Assembly (NCBI GenBank): GCA_024743055.1
Contig: JANSXH010000013.1
Span: 60,716 to 124,715, forward strand
DNA from: Pseudomonadota bacterium
GTDB lineage: Bacteria > Pseudomonadota > Alphaproteobacteria > Sneathiellales > Sneathiellaceae
Reading direction: 5' to 3'
Length of the DNA stretch: 64,000 nt
Every line of letters begins with the position of its first letter. Position 1 is the first letter of the stretch. Of this stretch, positions 1 to 8,656 are shown one piece after another. Below the pieces are notes generated by a model that saw only the letters and a program-made list of their open reading frames with translations, had not been told where the DNA came from and ran no database searches. The position numbers were made by a program, and so were the translations under genes.

Positions 1-81
1 GAATTGCTTTCCTCATCTCTTCTGCAGGATGAGGATATGTTTCGGTTGCGTCGTTCCGGCAACCAGCATAAAAGCGAATGA
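1..81 (+). CDS. 3' end of an upstream gene (partial)
   Basis: The first frame is open from the left edge and ends at a TGA at 79-81, giving the last 26 residues of a protein that starts outside the window. The tail is hydrophilic and basic and has no recognisable motif. It ends 21 bases before the ThDP enzyme that follows on the same strand, so the two may be co-transcribed. No product can be proposed; the assignment rests only on the open frame and the operon-like spacing. Confidence 0.4.
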   Translation, partial: ELLSSSLLQDEDMFRLRRSGNQHKSE

Positions 82-102
82 ACGACAGGCGATAGGGTAT
101 CA

Positions 103-1872
103 ATGAAGCTTTCTTCCTATGTAATCAAATTTCTCGCCGAGAAAGGCGTTACTCAGGTATTCGGAATGTCCGGCGGTGCTGCAGTTCATCTGTTGGATTC
201 TGTTTCCAAGCAGGACGGAATGGATTTTACCTGCTCCCAGCATGAACAAAGTGCTGCAATTTCCGCGGACGGATATGCTCGACGCACCGGCAAGCTCGGG
301 GTTGCTATCACAACCAGCGGGCCAGGGGCGACAAATCTGCTGACAGGAACTTGTTGCTCTTTCTATGACAGCGTACCAACCCTGATGCTAACGGGTCAGG
401 TGGCGTCGCATCGCCTCAAAGGTGATCATGACATTCGGCAAAGAGGGTTTCAGGAAACAGACGTTGTCTCAATTTTTAAGACAGTGACCAAATATGCTGA
501 GCAACTCAAGAAACCGGAAGACATTCGCTATTGCCTGGAAAAGGCGTACCATATGGCATTTGAAGGTCGTCCCGGAACTGTATTGCTAGATATTCCTGAT
601 GATTTTCAGCGGGCGGAAATTAATCCGGAGAGCCTGATAGGATTTGATGTTCCAAAGCTTAAAAATGACTCCATCGAAAATCAGATTGCTGACGTCCTGA
701 AGAAGTTTTTGTCAGCAAATCGCCCGGTGGTTATTCTGGGTGGTGGCCTTAAAACTCCGGATTTGGGGTATGACCTTTCCTCGTTGGCCAACTTGTTGGG
801 AGCTCCTGTCCTGACAAGTTGGGCAGCGGTCGATTTGTTGCCGTTTTCACATCCGCTGAATATGGGAAGCTTTGGTGTCTATGCACCTAGAATCGGTAAC
901 TATGTCGTTCAGAATGCGGATTTTATTCTCTGTCTGGGAAGTCGCCTTTCTCAAAACCTGACAGGAGGAATACTTCCAGCTTTTGCTCGACAGGCCGAGA
1001 TTGCGATGATTGACGCCAGTGCAGGGGAAATGGACAAGTTTGATGGTTTTGGTATCGAAATTTCGCATCGCATTGGGGCTCGGTTGGACGCCGCCTTACC
1101 TATAATTGAAATACATGCGCGCATAATTGAAAGAGCAACCGTATCGGAATGGTTGGAAAAAATAGACCATTGGAAGACCAAGTTTTCCGTTGAGAATTTC
1201 GATCCTGAACCACAGCAAGGATGTGTAAATGCTTATCAATTCATCGAATCTCTTTCAGAGTATGTACCTGCCGGTGAGACGATTTTTGCAGATACTGGTG
1301 GTAACCTGACCTGGACTTGCAATGCGTTTCGTTTCAAGGAAGACCAGCGTCTTCATTCTGCCTGGAATAATACGCCTATGGGATATTCCTTGCCGGCTGC
1401 TATCGGAGCGGCTGCGGCAGAACCTGATACGACCTTTACTTGCCTGATTGGAGATGGTGGGCTGATGATTTGTTTGCCGGAGCTGGCAACCGTAGTCAAA
1501 CATCAGATGAAGCTGCGCATCTTTCTTTTCAACAATCATGGGCATGGTATCCAGAAGCAAACGCTGGAGACATGGCTGCAGGCGAATTATGTTGGTGTTC
1601 ATGAGTCTTCTGGTTTGGCTTTTACCGATTTTTCATCGGTTGCCAATTCTATGGGACTAAATACGGTTACGATTGACGATGCGTCTGAAATGTCAGGGCA
1701 GCTTGCCGAGATTTTTTCTGCCGACGGACCGGTTTTCGTCAATGTGGAGATCAATCCTGACCAGCGCTTGTTTCCGGTCCTTAAATTCGGAGCTCCATTG
1801 GAGGACCAGCTCCCGGCACTTGGTGAAGAAATCGTCGAGGAAGAGATGGTCATTCCCACATATTCCGTATAA
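103..1872 (+). CDS. ThDP-dependent enzyme, acetolactate-synthase-like
   Basis: A 589-residue enzyme with the three-domain layout of acetolactate synthase and relatives: N-terminal PYR domain (about 1-170) with the catalytic-type glutamate in CSQHEQSAA, a central domain (about 190-320), and a C-terminal PP domain with the ThDP/Mg motif GDGG followed about 25 residues later by NNHGHG. An AGGG sits nine bases before the ATG. Location: the gene lies beside nucleotide-sugar genes and has no ilvN-type regulatory subunit next to it. A role in adding a two-carbon unit to a keto-sugar, as in the YerE family, is therefore more attractive than branched amino-acid synthesis. Family assignment is firm; the substrate is inference. 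Confidence 0.85.
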   Translation: MKLSSYVIKFLAEKGVTQVFGMSGGAAVHLLDSVSKQDGMDFTCSQHEQSAAISADGYARRTGKLGVAITTSGPGATNLLTGTCCSFYDSVPTLMLTGQVASHRLKGDHDIRQRGFQETDVVSIFKTVTKYAEQLKKPEDIRYCLEKAYHMAFEGRPGTVLLDIPDDFQRAEINPESLIGFDVPKLKNDSIENQIADVLKKFLSANRPVVILGGGLKTPDLGYDLSSLANLLGAPVLTSWAAVDLLPFSHPLNMGSFGVYAPRIGNYVVQNADFILCLGSRLSQNLTGGILPAFARQAEIAMIDASAGEMDKFDGFGIEISHRIGARLDAALPIIEIHARIIERATVSEWLEKIDHWKTKFSVENFDPEPQQGCVNAYQFIESLSEYVPAGETIFADTGGNLTWTCNAFRFKEDQRLHSAWNNTPMGYSLPAAIGAAAAEPDTTFTCLIGDGGLMICLPELATVVKHQMKLRIFLFNNHGHGIQKQTLETWLQANYVGVHESSGLAFTDFSSVANSMGLNTVTIDDASEMSGQLAEIFSADGPVFVNVEINPDQRLFPVLKFGAPLEDQLPALGEEIVEEEMVIPTYSV

Positions 1873-1922
1873 ATACGGAGCGAACCTATTGCTCGTAAAT
1901 TTCCATAACAGGAAGGCGCCGA

Positions 1923-2783
1923 ATGAATATCGCGGAAAACAATCTCTTTGAAGCTTTGAAATCTGCGTATGTTCTGCATGCGCGAGGCAGCTCTTTTTAT
2001 AAATTGATGGAAGCCTGCAGCCTGGATTTTATTCGCAATTCAGACTTCAAGTCTTCAGACGCAACTGACGTACCATTTGGGCCCTTTGGTCAACTCTCAA
2101 TGCCATACCAGAAGATGGGTGCTATCGATTCTCTTGATTTATTTGGACTCGACGAATTGATTTTGTTCAGCTTTTACCTTGCCAATAGAGAACGATACAA
2201 AAATACGATTGATATCGGTGCCAATCTTGGTCTGCACTCTATTTTGATGGCTAAATTGGGTTTCACAGTTACTAGTTATGAACCTGATGACCGGCATTTT
2301 GAATGGTTGATCAAAAGGTTAGAGCTGAATGGGGTTACGGATAAGGTGACACCTATAAAAGCTGCAGTTTCCAGTGAAAATGGCATGAGTGAATTTATCC
2401 GTGTTGAAGGAAATACTACGGGAAGTCATCTTGCTGGCGCCAAAAGTGATCCGTATGGGGACCTGACGAAATACATGGTTGAAATCAAGGCTGCGGAAGA
2501 GGTTTTTCGGGGTGTTGATTTTGCGAAAATAGATGCAGAAGGGCATGAGACCGTCATCCTGAAAGCCGTGCCAACAGAATATTGGGCGGACCTGGAAGCC
2601 ATCGTTGAGGTCGGAACAACTGAGAATGCCCAGGCAATATACGAATATTTTACGCGATTGAATGTCGGGTTGTTTGCTCAAAAAACAGGATGGCAGAAGG
2701 CGACCGATGTTTCCGACATCCCGGTTTCCTATAAGGAAGGGAGCCTATTTATCTCATCTAGCTCCGAAATGTACTGGGGATAG
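1923..2783 (+). CDS. FkbM-family SAM-dependent methyltransferase
   Basis: A 286-residue protein with an FkbM-type methyltransferase domain (about 95-240). The SAM-binding motif I reads TIDIGANLGLHS, followed by YEPD, the acidic end of strand beta-2, and a later FAKIDAEGHE block typical of FkbM proteins. These enzymes usually O-methylate hydroxyls of sugars or polyketides. It follows the ThDP enzyme by 50 bases, with AGGAAGG eight bases before the ATG, so the pair probably forms one transcript. Its position next to glycan genes suggests sugar methylation. It converges on the leftward operon that ends at 2806. The methyl acceptor is unknown. Confidence 0.85.
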   Translation: MNIAENNLFEALKSAYVLHARGSSFYKLMEACSLDFIRNSDFKSSDATDVPFGPFGQLSMPYQKMGAIDSLDLFGLDELILFSFYLANRERYKNTIDIGANLGLHSILMAKLGFTVTSYEPDDRHFEWLIKRLELNGVTDKVTPIKAAVSSENGMSEFIRVEGNTTGSHLAGAKSDPYGDLTKYMVEIKAAEEVFRGVDFAKIDAEGHETVILKAVPTEYWADLEAIVEVGTTENAQAIYEYFTRLNVGLFAQKTGWQKATDVSDIPVSYKEGSLFISSSSEMYWG

Positions 2784-2805
2784 CTATCGGCCTTCCAGAG
2801 CTCCA

Positions 2806-3300
2806 TCAGTCAAACTGGCTGGTTCTATTTAGGACGAGAATTTTAAGGGTTGTAAAAAACACTGCTGCTTTTCGAAGCTTGGTCGATCTTAGGAAATGTT
2901 GGTTCTGAAATTTAGTTACGGCTCCGGCAGATTCTAGTCGCTCGAGCCGTATCATAATAAGCCTCTCATCATTATAGACCTCTTGCAACTCATCGACGCT
3001 AAGTGATCCGCCTTTGGCCCGTATTTCCATGAGCATTCGAATCCGGATTGAAGATTCAACAGCCTGCACGAAGTTGAGATAAATAAACCACCACATTAGA
3101 GCGATCCCGAGCCCGATAAGAATTTCAAAAATATCTGTATTGTTCTGTGCGACCATCAAAGTCAGCGGGACAACAATTAAAGTGACAAGAAAACTGATCG
3201 CATATCCCAGGATCCGTTTGCCTGTAAATCGTGCGACTAAAAGGTCAAGAAGAATACCAATGGCTAGAACGGGAATGATTGTAGTAAATAGTCCGAGCAT
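2806..3300 (-). CDS. small membrane protein with cytosolic tail (paralogue pair, second)
   Basis: A 164-residue protein with three hydrophobic segments (about 1-20, 28-50 and 62-85) and a roughly 75-residue charged C-terminal tail. The tail has a helix pattern LIMIRLERLESAGAV that resembles the end of a winged helix-turn-helix. It begins three bases after the stop of the preceding gene, which has the same 3-TM-plus-tail layout, so the two look like diverged duplicates. It is the last gene of the leftward glycan operon. I do not recognise the family. A membrane-bound regulator or an accessory factor to the flippase-like protein upstream are both possible. Confidence 0.7.
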   Translation of the reverse strand: MLGLFTTIIPVLAIGILLDLLVARFTGKRILGYAISFLVTLIVVPLTLMVAQNNTDIFEILIGLGIALMWWFIYLNFVQAVESSIRIRMLMEIRAKGGSLSVDELQEVYNDERLIMIRLERLESAGAVTKFQNQHFLRSTKLRKAAVFFTTLKILVLNRTSQFD

Positions 3301-3303
3301 GAT

Positions 3304-3807
3304 CTAACCAGTTTCCCGACGGGCACGAATGATATTCTCATAAAATCCGATCATAGTTAGGATTACTCTTGATCTCGTCGTCAGATATAAACGTCCTTCT
3401 GATTCATTGACATCACCGGTAGCTATCAGGGATTCAATTCGTGAGAACACAAATGGGTGAGCAGAAATGAAGCGCTTTAAGCCCTCATCGGATAACCCAT
3501 CGGGTTCGGCCGCCATTAAGGCTTTGACGATTGCAAGGGTAGGGGAATCATGAACCACGCCCACCAGGATGAAACAATAGACTAAGGCAAAGCTTTCCAA
3601 AAAGATTGCAGCGATGACAAAGCCTTCAAATGTGATTTTCGCACCAAGCAGATAGAACACTGCAATCGCGATTATTAATGCGCTGTTAAGCAAAATAATG
3701 GCTGCCAAATAAATGTATTTTCCGCGGGTTTTGCGCATTAATAGGATGTGTAAAAAGAGCCCAAATAAGAGTGAAACGGTCAATAAAAAGAAGAGGCTCT
3801 CGAACAT
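3304..3807 (-). CDS. small membrane protein with cytosolic tail (paralogue pair, first)
   Basis: A 167-residue protein with three predicted membrane segments (about 1-22, 32-55 and 60-82), then a soluble tail. The tail stretch SRIESLIATGDVNESEGRLY looks like the recognition helix and wing of a small winged-helix fold. It lies two bases downstream of the LPG-synthase-like gene and directly upstream of its look-alike. Function is unknown. The context is surface polysaccharide or lipid-linked sugar synthesis. The resemblance to its neighbour is judged by eye from layout and spacing, not from an alignment. Confidence 0.7.
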   Translation of the reverse strand: MFESLFFLLTVSLLFGLFLHILLMRKTRGKYIYLAAIILLNSALIIAIAVFYLLGAKITFEGFVIAAIFLESFALVYCFILVGVVHDSPTLAIVKALMAAEPDGLSDEGLKRFISAHPFVFSRIESLIATGDVNESEGRLYLTTRSRVILTMIGFYENIIRARRETG

Positions 3808-3809
3808 CC

Positions 3810-4799
3810 TTACACCCCATTTTTCTGGAGGCTGTCTTTATCCTGTTTCACGGCATTCACAGCGTCACGATAGAGTAGGAACGGAACGATTCCGACAGCT
3901 GCTGTCAAGAGGGTCAAGGTTCGCATGGCAAGGAAAACGGAGCTGTAGGCAGTATCAGTGGGCTGACTTTCAAGAAGGTGGGCGATCTGACCGAATGCCG
4001 CCTCACCAATTCCGAGGCCACCGGGAGAAAGTGGGATTGCGTTGGCAAAAAGGCCGGCGACCCCCGAAACGATATAGCCTGTCCAGGAAAGGCTAGTGAT
4101 CTCCATGGCATTACCCAAAAAATACAGGGATTCCAGAACCAGGATATACTGAAAGACCGAAAGGCCAATGGAAGCAACAAGATCACGTTTTCGGTCCCAG
4201 TATGTTTCAAGGGCTCCAACGATGGTATCGAAAATTTTCATCAGGATACGTTCAATGGGATCCGGCAAAATTTTTATAACAGCCCGAAATAATCCTTGGA
4301 ACTTCACGGCACAAAACAAACCAACAAATGCAAGAACAAGACCGGAGACAACAATCACGCCGATCCAGAATTGATATTGAGAAGGGATCAGAGCGAGGAC
4401 CGCGAGGGCAATGACGAGCAACCCGACCAAGCCTGACAGCCTATCAACTAGACTGCTCATCATAATCTCGCCTAGTTTGTCTCGATGTAGCCGATAAGCA
4501 AGTCCACCCCTTACGAAATCACCACCATAAGCACCTGGCAGGAAGACATTAAAAAATTGTCCGATGAAGGTAAAATTGAGGGACTGAATATAGGATATGC
4601 GAACTTCTAAGGATCGCATTAGGATTTGCCATCTAAGGGCGCCAATAAAAACCGTAAAGAGCAAACAGGAGAAGGCAAAAAAGACAATGCCAGGTGAAGA
4701 CAGCGCCTTGCCAAGTAGATGAAAATCGATGAAGTTGAAATAGAAGAGGGCAATGATGCATCCGATCCCGACCGCAATTTTTAAAACAGTAAATAACAA
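3810..4799 (-). CDS. LPG-synthase TM / flippase-like membrane protein (COG0392)
   Basis: A 329-residue integral membrane protein with about eight hydrophobic helices and the conserved pattern of PF03706: VFLPGAYGGDFVRG near residue 97 and NAIPLSPGGLGIGEAAFG near residue 253. Family members include the membrane half of MprF and many proteins of glycan loci thought to flip or handle lipid-linked substrates; the soluble aminoacyl-transfer domain of MprF is absent here. The first codon appears to be TTG, since no in-frame ATG is available and a GGGA lies 10-13 bases upstream. It follows the E1-beta gene by 38 bases. Substrate unknown. Confidence 0.8.
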   Translation of the reverse strand: MLFTVLKIAVGIGCIIALFYFNFIDFHLLGKALSSPGIVFFAFSCLLFTVFIGALRWQILMRSLEVRISYIQSLNFTFIGQFFNVFLPGAYGGDFVRGGLAYRLHRDKLGEIMMSSLVDRLSGLVGLLVIALAVLALIPSQYQFWIGVIVVSGLVLAFVGLFCAVKFQGLFRAVIKILPDPIERILMKIFDTIVGALETYWDRKRDLVASIGLSVFQYILVLESLYFLGNAMEITSLSWTGYIVSGVAGLFANAIPLSPGGLGIGEAAFGQIAHLLESQPTDTAYSSVFLAMRTLTLLTAAVGIVPFLLYRDAVNAVKQDKDSLQKNGV

Positions 4800-4837
4800 G
4801 ATGCGTCTATCCCAAATTTTATATGCTGTTTAGATCC

Positions 4838-5884
4838 CTAAAAGGGACCTGTGAACCAGTTGCCGGGGACATCATGCGCCGGACCTCTTTGGCTCAGGAT
4901 TGGCTCGACTGAAACGGACGTTTCCATCATTTCCCCTATTTTTGAGGCAATATGTTCTGCCCTTACATGATAGTCCTTTGTCAATGCCGGACTGGTTGAT
5001 TCAGAGTAATCTGGTGCCGTTAGACGTGCGGGTGGGTGCTTGAGGCTGGACCAGCATGTCTCTGTTACATGGGCCATGATTTCTCCGGCAATTCCGAAAC
5101 TTTTGAAACCGGTGTCCAGAACCAGAAGACGTCCTGTTTTCTTTACAGATTGTTCGATTGTTGGCCAATCCATCGGAGCCACCGTACGAAGGTCGATGAG
5201 GTCACAATTGATCCCCTGTTGCTGAAGCACATCGACCGCATGCAGTGCTTCAATCGTCATATATGATACGGACAAGATGGTCACGGCATCGCCTTCACGT
5301 AGAAGCTTTGCCTTGCCCAGTGGAATGGGCTCCACTGTTGTCACATCTGTTTGTGCATTGTGAAGCCAGCGATGCTCTAAGAATATAACCGGATTAGGAT
5401 CATAGATGCTGGATAGCAATAAACCTTTGGCGTCTGAGGCCAGGGCTGGCATGACCACTTTCAGACCGGGAATGTGGGCAAACCAGGACTGCAGGTTTTG
5501 CGAATGCGTGGGTCCTTGGCCCCAACCGCGACCAAGGATCATGCGGATGGTAATTGGCACATTCCGTTGACCACCAAACATGAAATGCCATTTGGCAGCG
5601 TTGTTGACCAATTGATCCATTGAGAGCAGTGCGAAATCAAGGCGTTGATGAGTGAGAACCGGCTTGAAGCCTCCCAAAGCCGCGCCGATGGCTATGCCTG
5701 TCATGGCGTTTTCCGACGTTGGCATGTCAAAGACCCGCTTTTCGCCGTATTTTTCCTGAAGGTTCAAGGTTGTACCGAAGACACCTTTCGGATCTGGTAC
5801 GCCGAGGCCGAAGACCAGTACAGTGGGATCTTCTGCAAGTGCTTGGTCGAGGCCATCCCGTATTTCATTGGCAAAGCTTTGCAT
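4838..5884 (-). CDS. ThDP-dependent E1 beta subunit, transketolase-like
   Basis: A 348-residue protein matching the beta subunit of two-subunit E1 ketoacid dehydrogenases: transketolase pyrimidine domain (about 1-185, with MPTSENAMTGIAIGAALGG and MDQLVNNAAKW) and transketolase C domain (about 205-330). It starts two bases after the alpha-subunit stop. No lipoyl E2 or E3 gene is nearby, and the surrounding genes make nucleotide sugars. The pair may therefore transfer a two-carbon ketol or acyl unit onto a sugar rather than act as a dehydrogenase. The ThDP-E1 family is clear; the reaction is inferred. Confidence 0.88.
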   Translation of the reverse strand: MQSFANEIRDGLDQALAEDPTVLVFGLGVPDPKGVFGTTLNLQEKYGEKRVFDMPTSENAMTGIAIGAALGGFKPVLTHQRLDFALLSMDQLVNNAAKWHFMFGGQRNVPITIRMILGRGWGQGPTHSQNLQSWFAHIPGLKVVMPALASDAKGLLLSSIYDPNPVIFLEHRWLHNAQTDVTTVEPIPLGKAKLLREGDAVTILSVSYMTIEALHAVDVLQQQGINCDLIDLRTVAPMDWPTIEQSVKKTGRLLVLDTGFKSFGIAGEIMAHVTETCWSSLKHPPARLTAPDYSESTSPALTKDYHVRAEHIASKIGEMMETSVSVEPILSQRGPAHDVPGNWFTGPF

Positions 5885-5886
5885 GA

Positions 5887-6876
5887 TTATTTCAAGCTCC
5901 CCATCATGCTTGCGGCAAGGACATGCTCAGAAGCTTCGCTGGCTGGTGGAAAATCGGAGGCCTTTGCAAATTCAAACGCCGCTTTGACCTCATCCTCTAT
6001 ACCTGACTGCAGAGCGTCTATATCATCCTGGGTCAGACTGCCCTCGGCCAGAGCCTGGCTTTCAAACAGGCCGATCGGTTCACGGGCATTCCAGTCCTCA
6101 ATGAACTGATCAGGCCGGTAGCCGAGATCGTCATCATAGTTGGGGCCACAATGCTCCCGCCAACGGAATGTAGAAAACTCAAGAAAAGCCGGACCGTTGC
6201 CGTCTCGTATACCTGCAACGGTGCGGCTTACGATTTCATGGACAGCGGCTACGTCATTGCCATCGCCATCTTCCGTTGTAATTCCAAAACCCGATACTTT
6301 TTCGTGGATTTGTCGCATATGGGACTGACGGACGGAAAGGGGAGAATAGACCGAGTAAAAATTATTCTCACACAAGAATAGAACCGGCAGGTTTTTCAGG
6401 GTCGCAAAATTCAGAGATTCATGAAAAACCCCGGTCTCGACTACAGCGTCTCCTAGAAAAATACAGACTATATCGTCAGTTTCATTCAGCATCAGGCTGT
6501 AGGCGAGGCCGACACCAACAGGTACGGTACCACCGACAATAGCCGTAGATCCCATAAAGCCAACGGCTTCGTCGACGAGATGCATGGACCCCCCTTTGCC
6601 CCGGGCGCAGCCAGTAACCTTGCCATAAATCTCGGCAATCATCGCATTGAGGTCGCCACCTTTGGCCAAGTAGTGGGCATGAGCACGATGACCGCTTACC
6701 GCTAAGTCTGAGGGTCGCAATACCGCTCCAATGGCCGCCGACACAGCTTCTTGCCCAGAAGATAGATGTGTTGGGCAGCGCATTTCCTGATCAGAATAAC
6801 GCTCCGCAATTGTCTCCTCAACAGTGCGAATTCGGCGCATTCCATGGGACAGTGTCTTAGCAAGTTCAGGGGTCAT
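5887..6876 (-). CDS. ThDP-dependent E1 alpha subunit
   Basis: A 329-residue E1-alpha protein. It shows GKGGSMHL near residue 94, the ThDP/Mg region GDAVVETGVFHESLNFA (about 143-160) and the closing CENN near residue 171. The usual GDGA of dehydrogenase E1 is GDAV here, so the motif is slightly unusual. The first four bases overlap the end of the methyltransferase gene (ATGA), and the beta gene follows two bases after the stop, so the three are translationally coupled. It should form an alpha2beta2 enzyme with its neighbour. The substrate is probably an activated sugar or a sugar precursor, inferred from the cluster alone. Confidence 0.88.
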   Translation of the reverse strand: MTPELAKTLSHGMRRIRTVEETIAERYSDQEMRCPTHLSSGQEAVSAAIGAVLRPSDLAVSGHRAHAHYLAKGGDLNAMIAEIYGKVTGCARGKGGSMHLVDEAVGFMGSTAIVGGTVPVGVGLAYSLMLNETDDIVCIFLGDAVVETGVFHESLNFATLKNLPVLFLCENNFYSVYSPLSVRQSHMRQIHEKVSGFGITTEDGDGNDVAAVHEIVSRTVAGIRDGNGPAFLEFSTFRWREHCGPNYDDDLGYRPDQFIEDWNAREPIGLFESQALAEGSLTQDDIDALQSGIEDEVKAAFEFAKASDFPPASEASEHVLAASMMGSLK

Positions 6877-7532
6877 GGAATGAACCAGAAATAATCGCCG
6901 GTATATCCGACGTCATCGAAAAACGTTTTCCATTCATCGACATGCATGATTGTTTTTGCCGTCAAGTTCCAGGCCTGCATTCGTTCATATTCTTCGTCAG
7001 TTCGGTAGGCATCGACAGTAATAAATGAATGCTGTTGTGACACTCGCTCAATCTCCTGCAATGCCTTGCCGCATTCAGACTGCTCAAGATTGTGGATGGT
7101 GTTGATAGAGATGACAACATCAAAACTGTTTGTATCGAATGGCAAATCGCTGGCGTTAGCGACGGACACGTGGTCTCTAACACTCTCCATAGTGTTGGCG
7201 ACGGCATAATCCGAAATATCAACGCCTTTCACAGTAATGCCAGGGATCAAATGCTGAATGTCATGAAGCATAAAGCCTTTGGCGCTACCAACATCAAGAA
7301 GACGGGAGCTGGCGGTCAAACCGAAATGCTTTTGAAAGGTCGGAACAACAGGTTGCCAGAATCTCGGGTTATACGTGAAGCCGCCATACCCGTGACGTCG
7401 ATCTCCATCAAAGAAGGCTTCACCGAACTGCCTGGCAACTGCTCTATCTTCTTCGGTTTTTTCATTGCCTCGCTGTTTCAAATCCCGTTTGGTTTTCGGG
7501 TAATTAACCAGCAGGTCGATTTCCTGTTTCAT
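6873..7532 (-). CDS. class I SAM-dependent methyltransferase
   Basis: A 219-residue Rossmann methyltransferase. Motif I is LLDVGSAKGFML (about 79-90), then GVDISDYAV, and a motif IV-like FDVVISINTIHNL. AAGG lies eight bases before the ATG. It sits between the SDR epimerase and the E1-alpha gene and overlaps the latter by four bases. It probably methylates an intermediate of the sugar made by the cluster. Many small-molecule methyltransferases share this fold, so only the cofactor and class are secure. Confidence 0.82.
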   Translation of the reverse strand: MKQEIDLLVNYPKTKRDLKQRGNEKTEEDRAVARQFGEAFFDGDRRHGYGGFTYNPRFWQPVVPTFQKHFGLTASSRLLDVGSAKGFMLHDIQHLIPGITVKGVDISDYAVANTMESVRDHVSVANASDLPFDTNSFDVVISINTIHNLEQSECGKALQEIERVSQQHSFITVDAYRTDEEYERMQAWNLTAKTIMHVDEWKTFFDDVGYTGDYFWFIP

Positions 7533-7572
7533 CTTCTAACCTTAAATACGCTTAACGACTTATGAAGAGCCA

Positions 7573-8565
7573 TCAGGGCCTATGAATATATGATTGTGGT
7601 TGGGCTGTCAGGTCTTTCAAATTGCTTTTCATCCAGTCGATCGTCTGATCAATACCCTGGTCGAGAGAAACCCGGTCCGACCAGTCCAGTGTAGATCGCA
7701 GTTTTCCATCGTCCAGACTGTAGGTTTGGTCCTTTCCTTGTCGTTCACCCACTACTTCAATCAGATCCGCTGGGTCGACTGATAACTTTTCGCAAACTTT
7801 TTCGACAAGATCCCTGATGCTGATGAGCTGAGGGGTTGAGATATGATAGCACTCACCAAGTTGACCATTGAGGGCGATCTTGATTGTGGCAACGGAAACA
7901 TCTTCAATATGGATGAAAGAGCGCTCAGAATGTCCACCGCCATGTAGTTGCAAGGTGCGACCTGTTAAAGCATACAGAATTGTCCGGGGAATAATCCGGT
8001 AAAGCTGTTGCCCTGGACCGTACACATTTGCAGCTCGGGTATAGACGACCGGGAAGTTATAGGTCTTGAAGAAGCTGTTAAGGCTCATGTCAGCGGCAGC
8101 CCTGGATACGGCATAAGGGGTGCTGGGATTTAGGACGTGATCTTCTTTGACAAACCCCGACGTACTGCCATAGACCTCTGGGGTCGATACATGGACGTAT
8201 TTCTCAAGAAACGGGATTTTTCGAAGCTCATCGTGAAGAAGTACGGTGGATAGGGCGTTGGTGCGGAACCAGTCCCCTGGATTTTCCCAGCTTTCTCCAA
8301 CCATGCTCTGGGAAGCGAAATTCACGATATACGATATCTGCTCCGCCTTAACCAAGTCGATGATCCTCTCCAAATCCTTGTTCAGGTCAAACTGGTGAAA
8401 CTGAAAATTTTCTTTCGATTTCTGCCATTTATAGGGGAGGAAGGCGTCATGGGGTTCCGGGGATCTGCTTGCTCCATAGACAATATGACCGGCATCCAGC
8501 AAATGCGCTGAAAAACTCGCCCCTGAGAAGGAGTTACTGCCAAGCACAAGGAATTTTTGGATCAT
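7573..8565 (-). CDS. NAD-dependent epimerase/dehydratase (SDR), Lys-to-Arg active site
   Basis: A 330-residue extended SDR of the GDP-mannose or dTDP-glucose 4,6-dehydratase type. The nucleotide-binding motif at the N-terminus is LGSNSFSGASF, the substrate region has HVSTPEVYGS, and the active-site helix is TPYAVSRAAADM. The catalytic YxxxK is YxxxR here, which is unusual, although the tyrosine is present. It follows the 25-residue microORF by six bases without a clear ribosome site of its own. It probably produces the 4-keto or epimerised sugar nucleotide for the ThDP enzymes. Exact specificity cannot be read from the sequence. Confidence 0.85.
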   Translation of the reverse strand: MIQKFLVLGSNSFSGASFSAHLLDAGHIVYGASRSPEPHDAFLPYKWQKSKENFQFHQFDLNKDLERIIDLVKAEQISYIVNFASQSMVGESWENPGDWFRTNALSTVLLHDELRKIPFLEKYVHVSTPEVYGSTSGFVKEDHVLNPSTPYAVSRAAADMSLNSFFKTYNFPVVYTRAANVYGPGQQLYRIIPRTILYALTGRTLQLHGGGHSERSFIHIEDVSVATIKIALNGQLGECYHISTPQLISIRDLVEKVCEKLSVDPADLIEVVGERQGKDQTYSLDDGKLRSTLDWSDRVSLDQGIDQTIDWMKSNLKDLTAQPQSYIHRP

Positions 8566-8571
8566 TGAATA

Positions 8572-8649
8572 TTACCAGTTTTGTTCCGGCGAAGCCCCAT
8601 CGAAATCAATGGTCTTCACATACATGTTTGTGAGTTCACCGTCCATCAT
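8572..8649 (-). CDS. 25-residue microORF in the glycan operon
   Basis: A reading frame of 25 codons fills the gap between the nucleotidyltransferase and the SDR gene. It begins with two consecutive ATGs directly behind GAGGGGAAA, a very good ribosome site formed at the end of the upstream gene. It stops six bases before the SDR start, which lacks its own site. The peptide is acidic and ends FDGASPEQNW. It could be a leader that couples translation of the SDR gene or a genuine small protein. No homologue is recognised. Evidence is purely positional. Confidence 0.4.
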   Translation of the reverse strand: MMDGELTNMYVKTIDFDGASPEQNW

Positions 8650-8656
8650 TTTCCCC

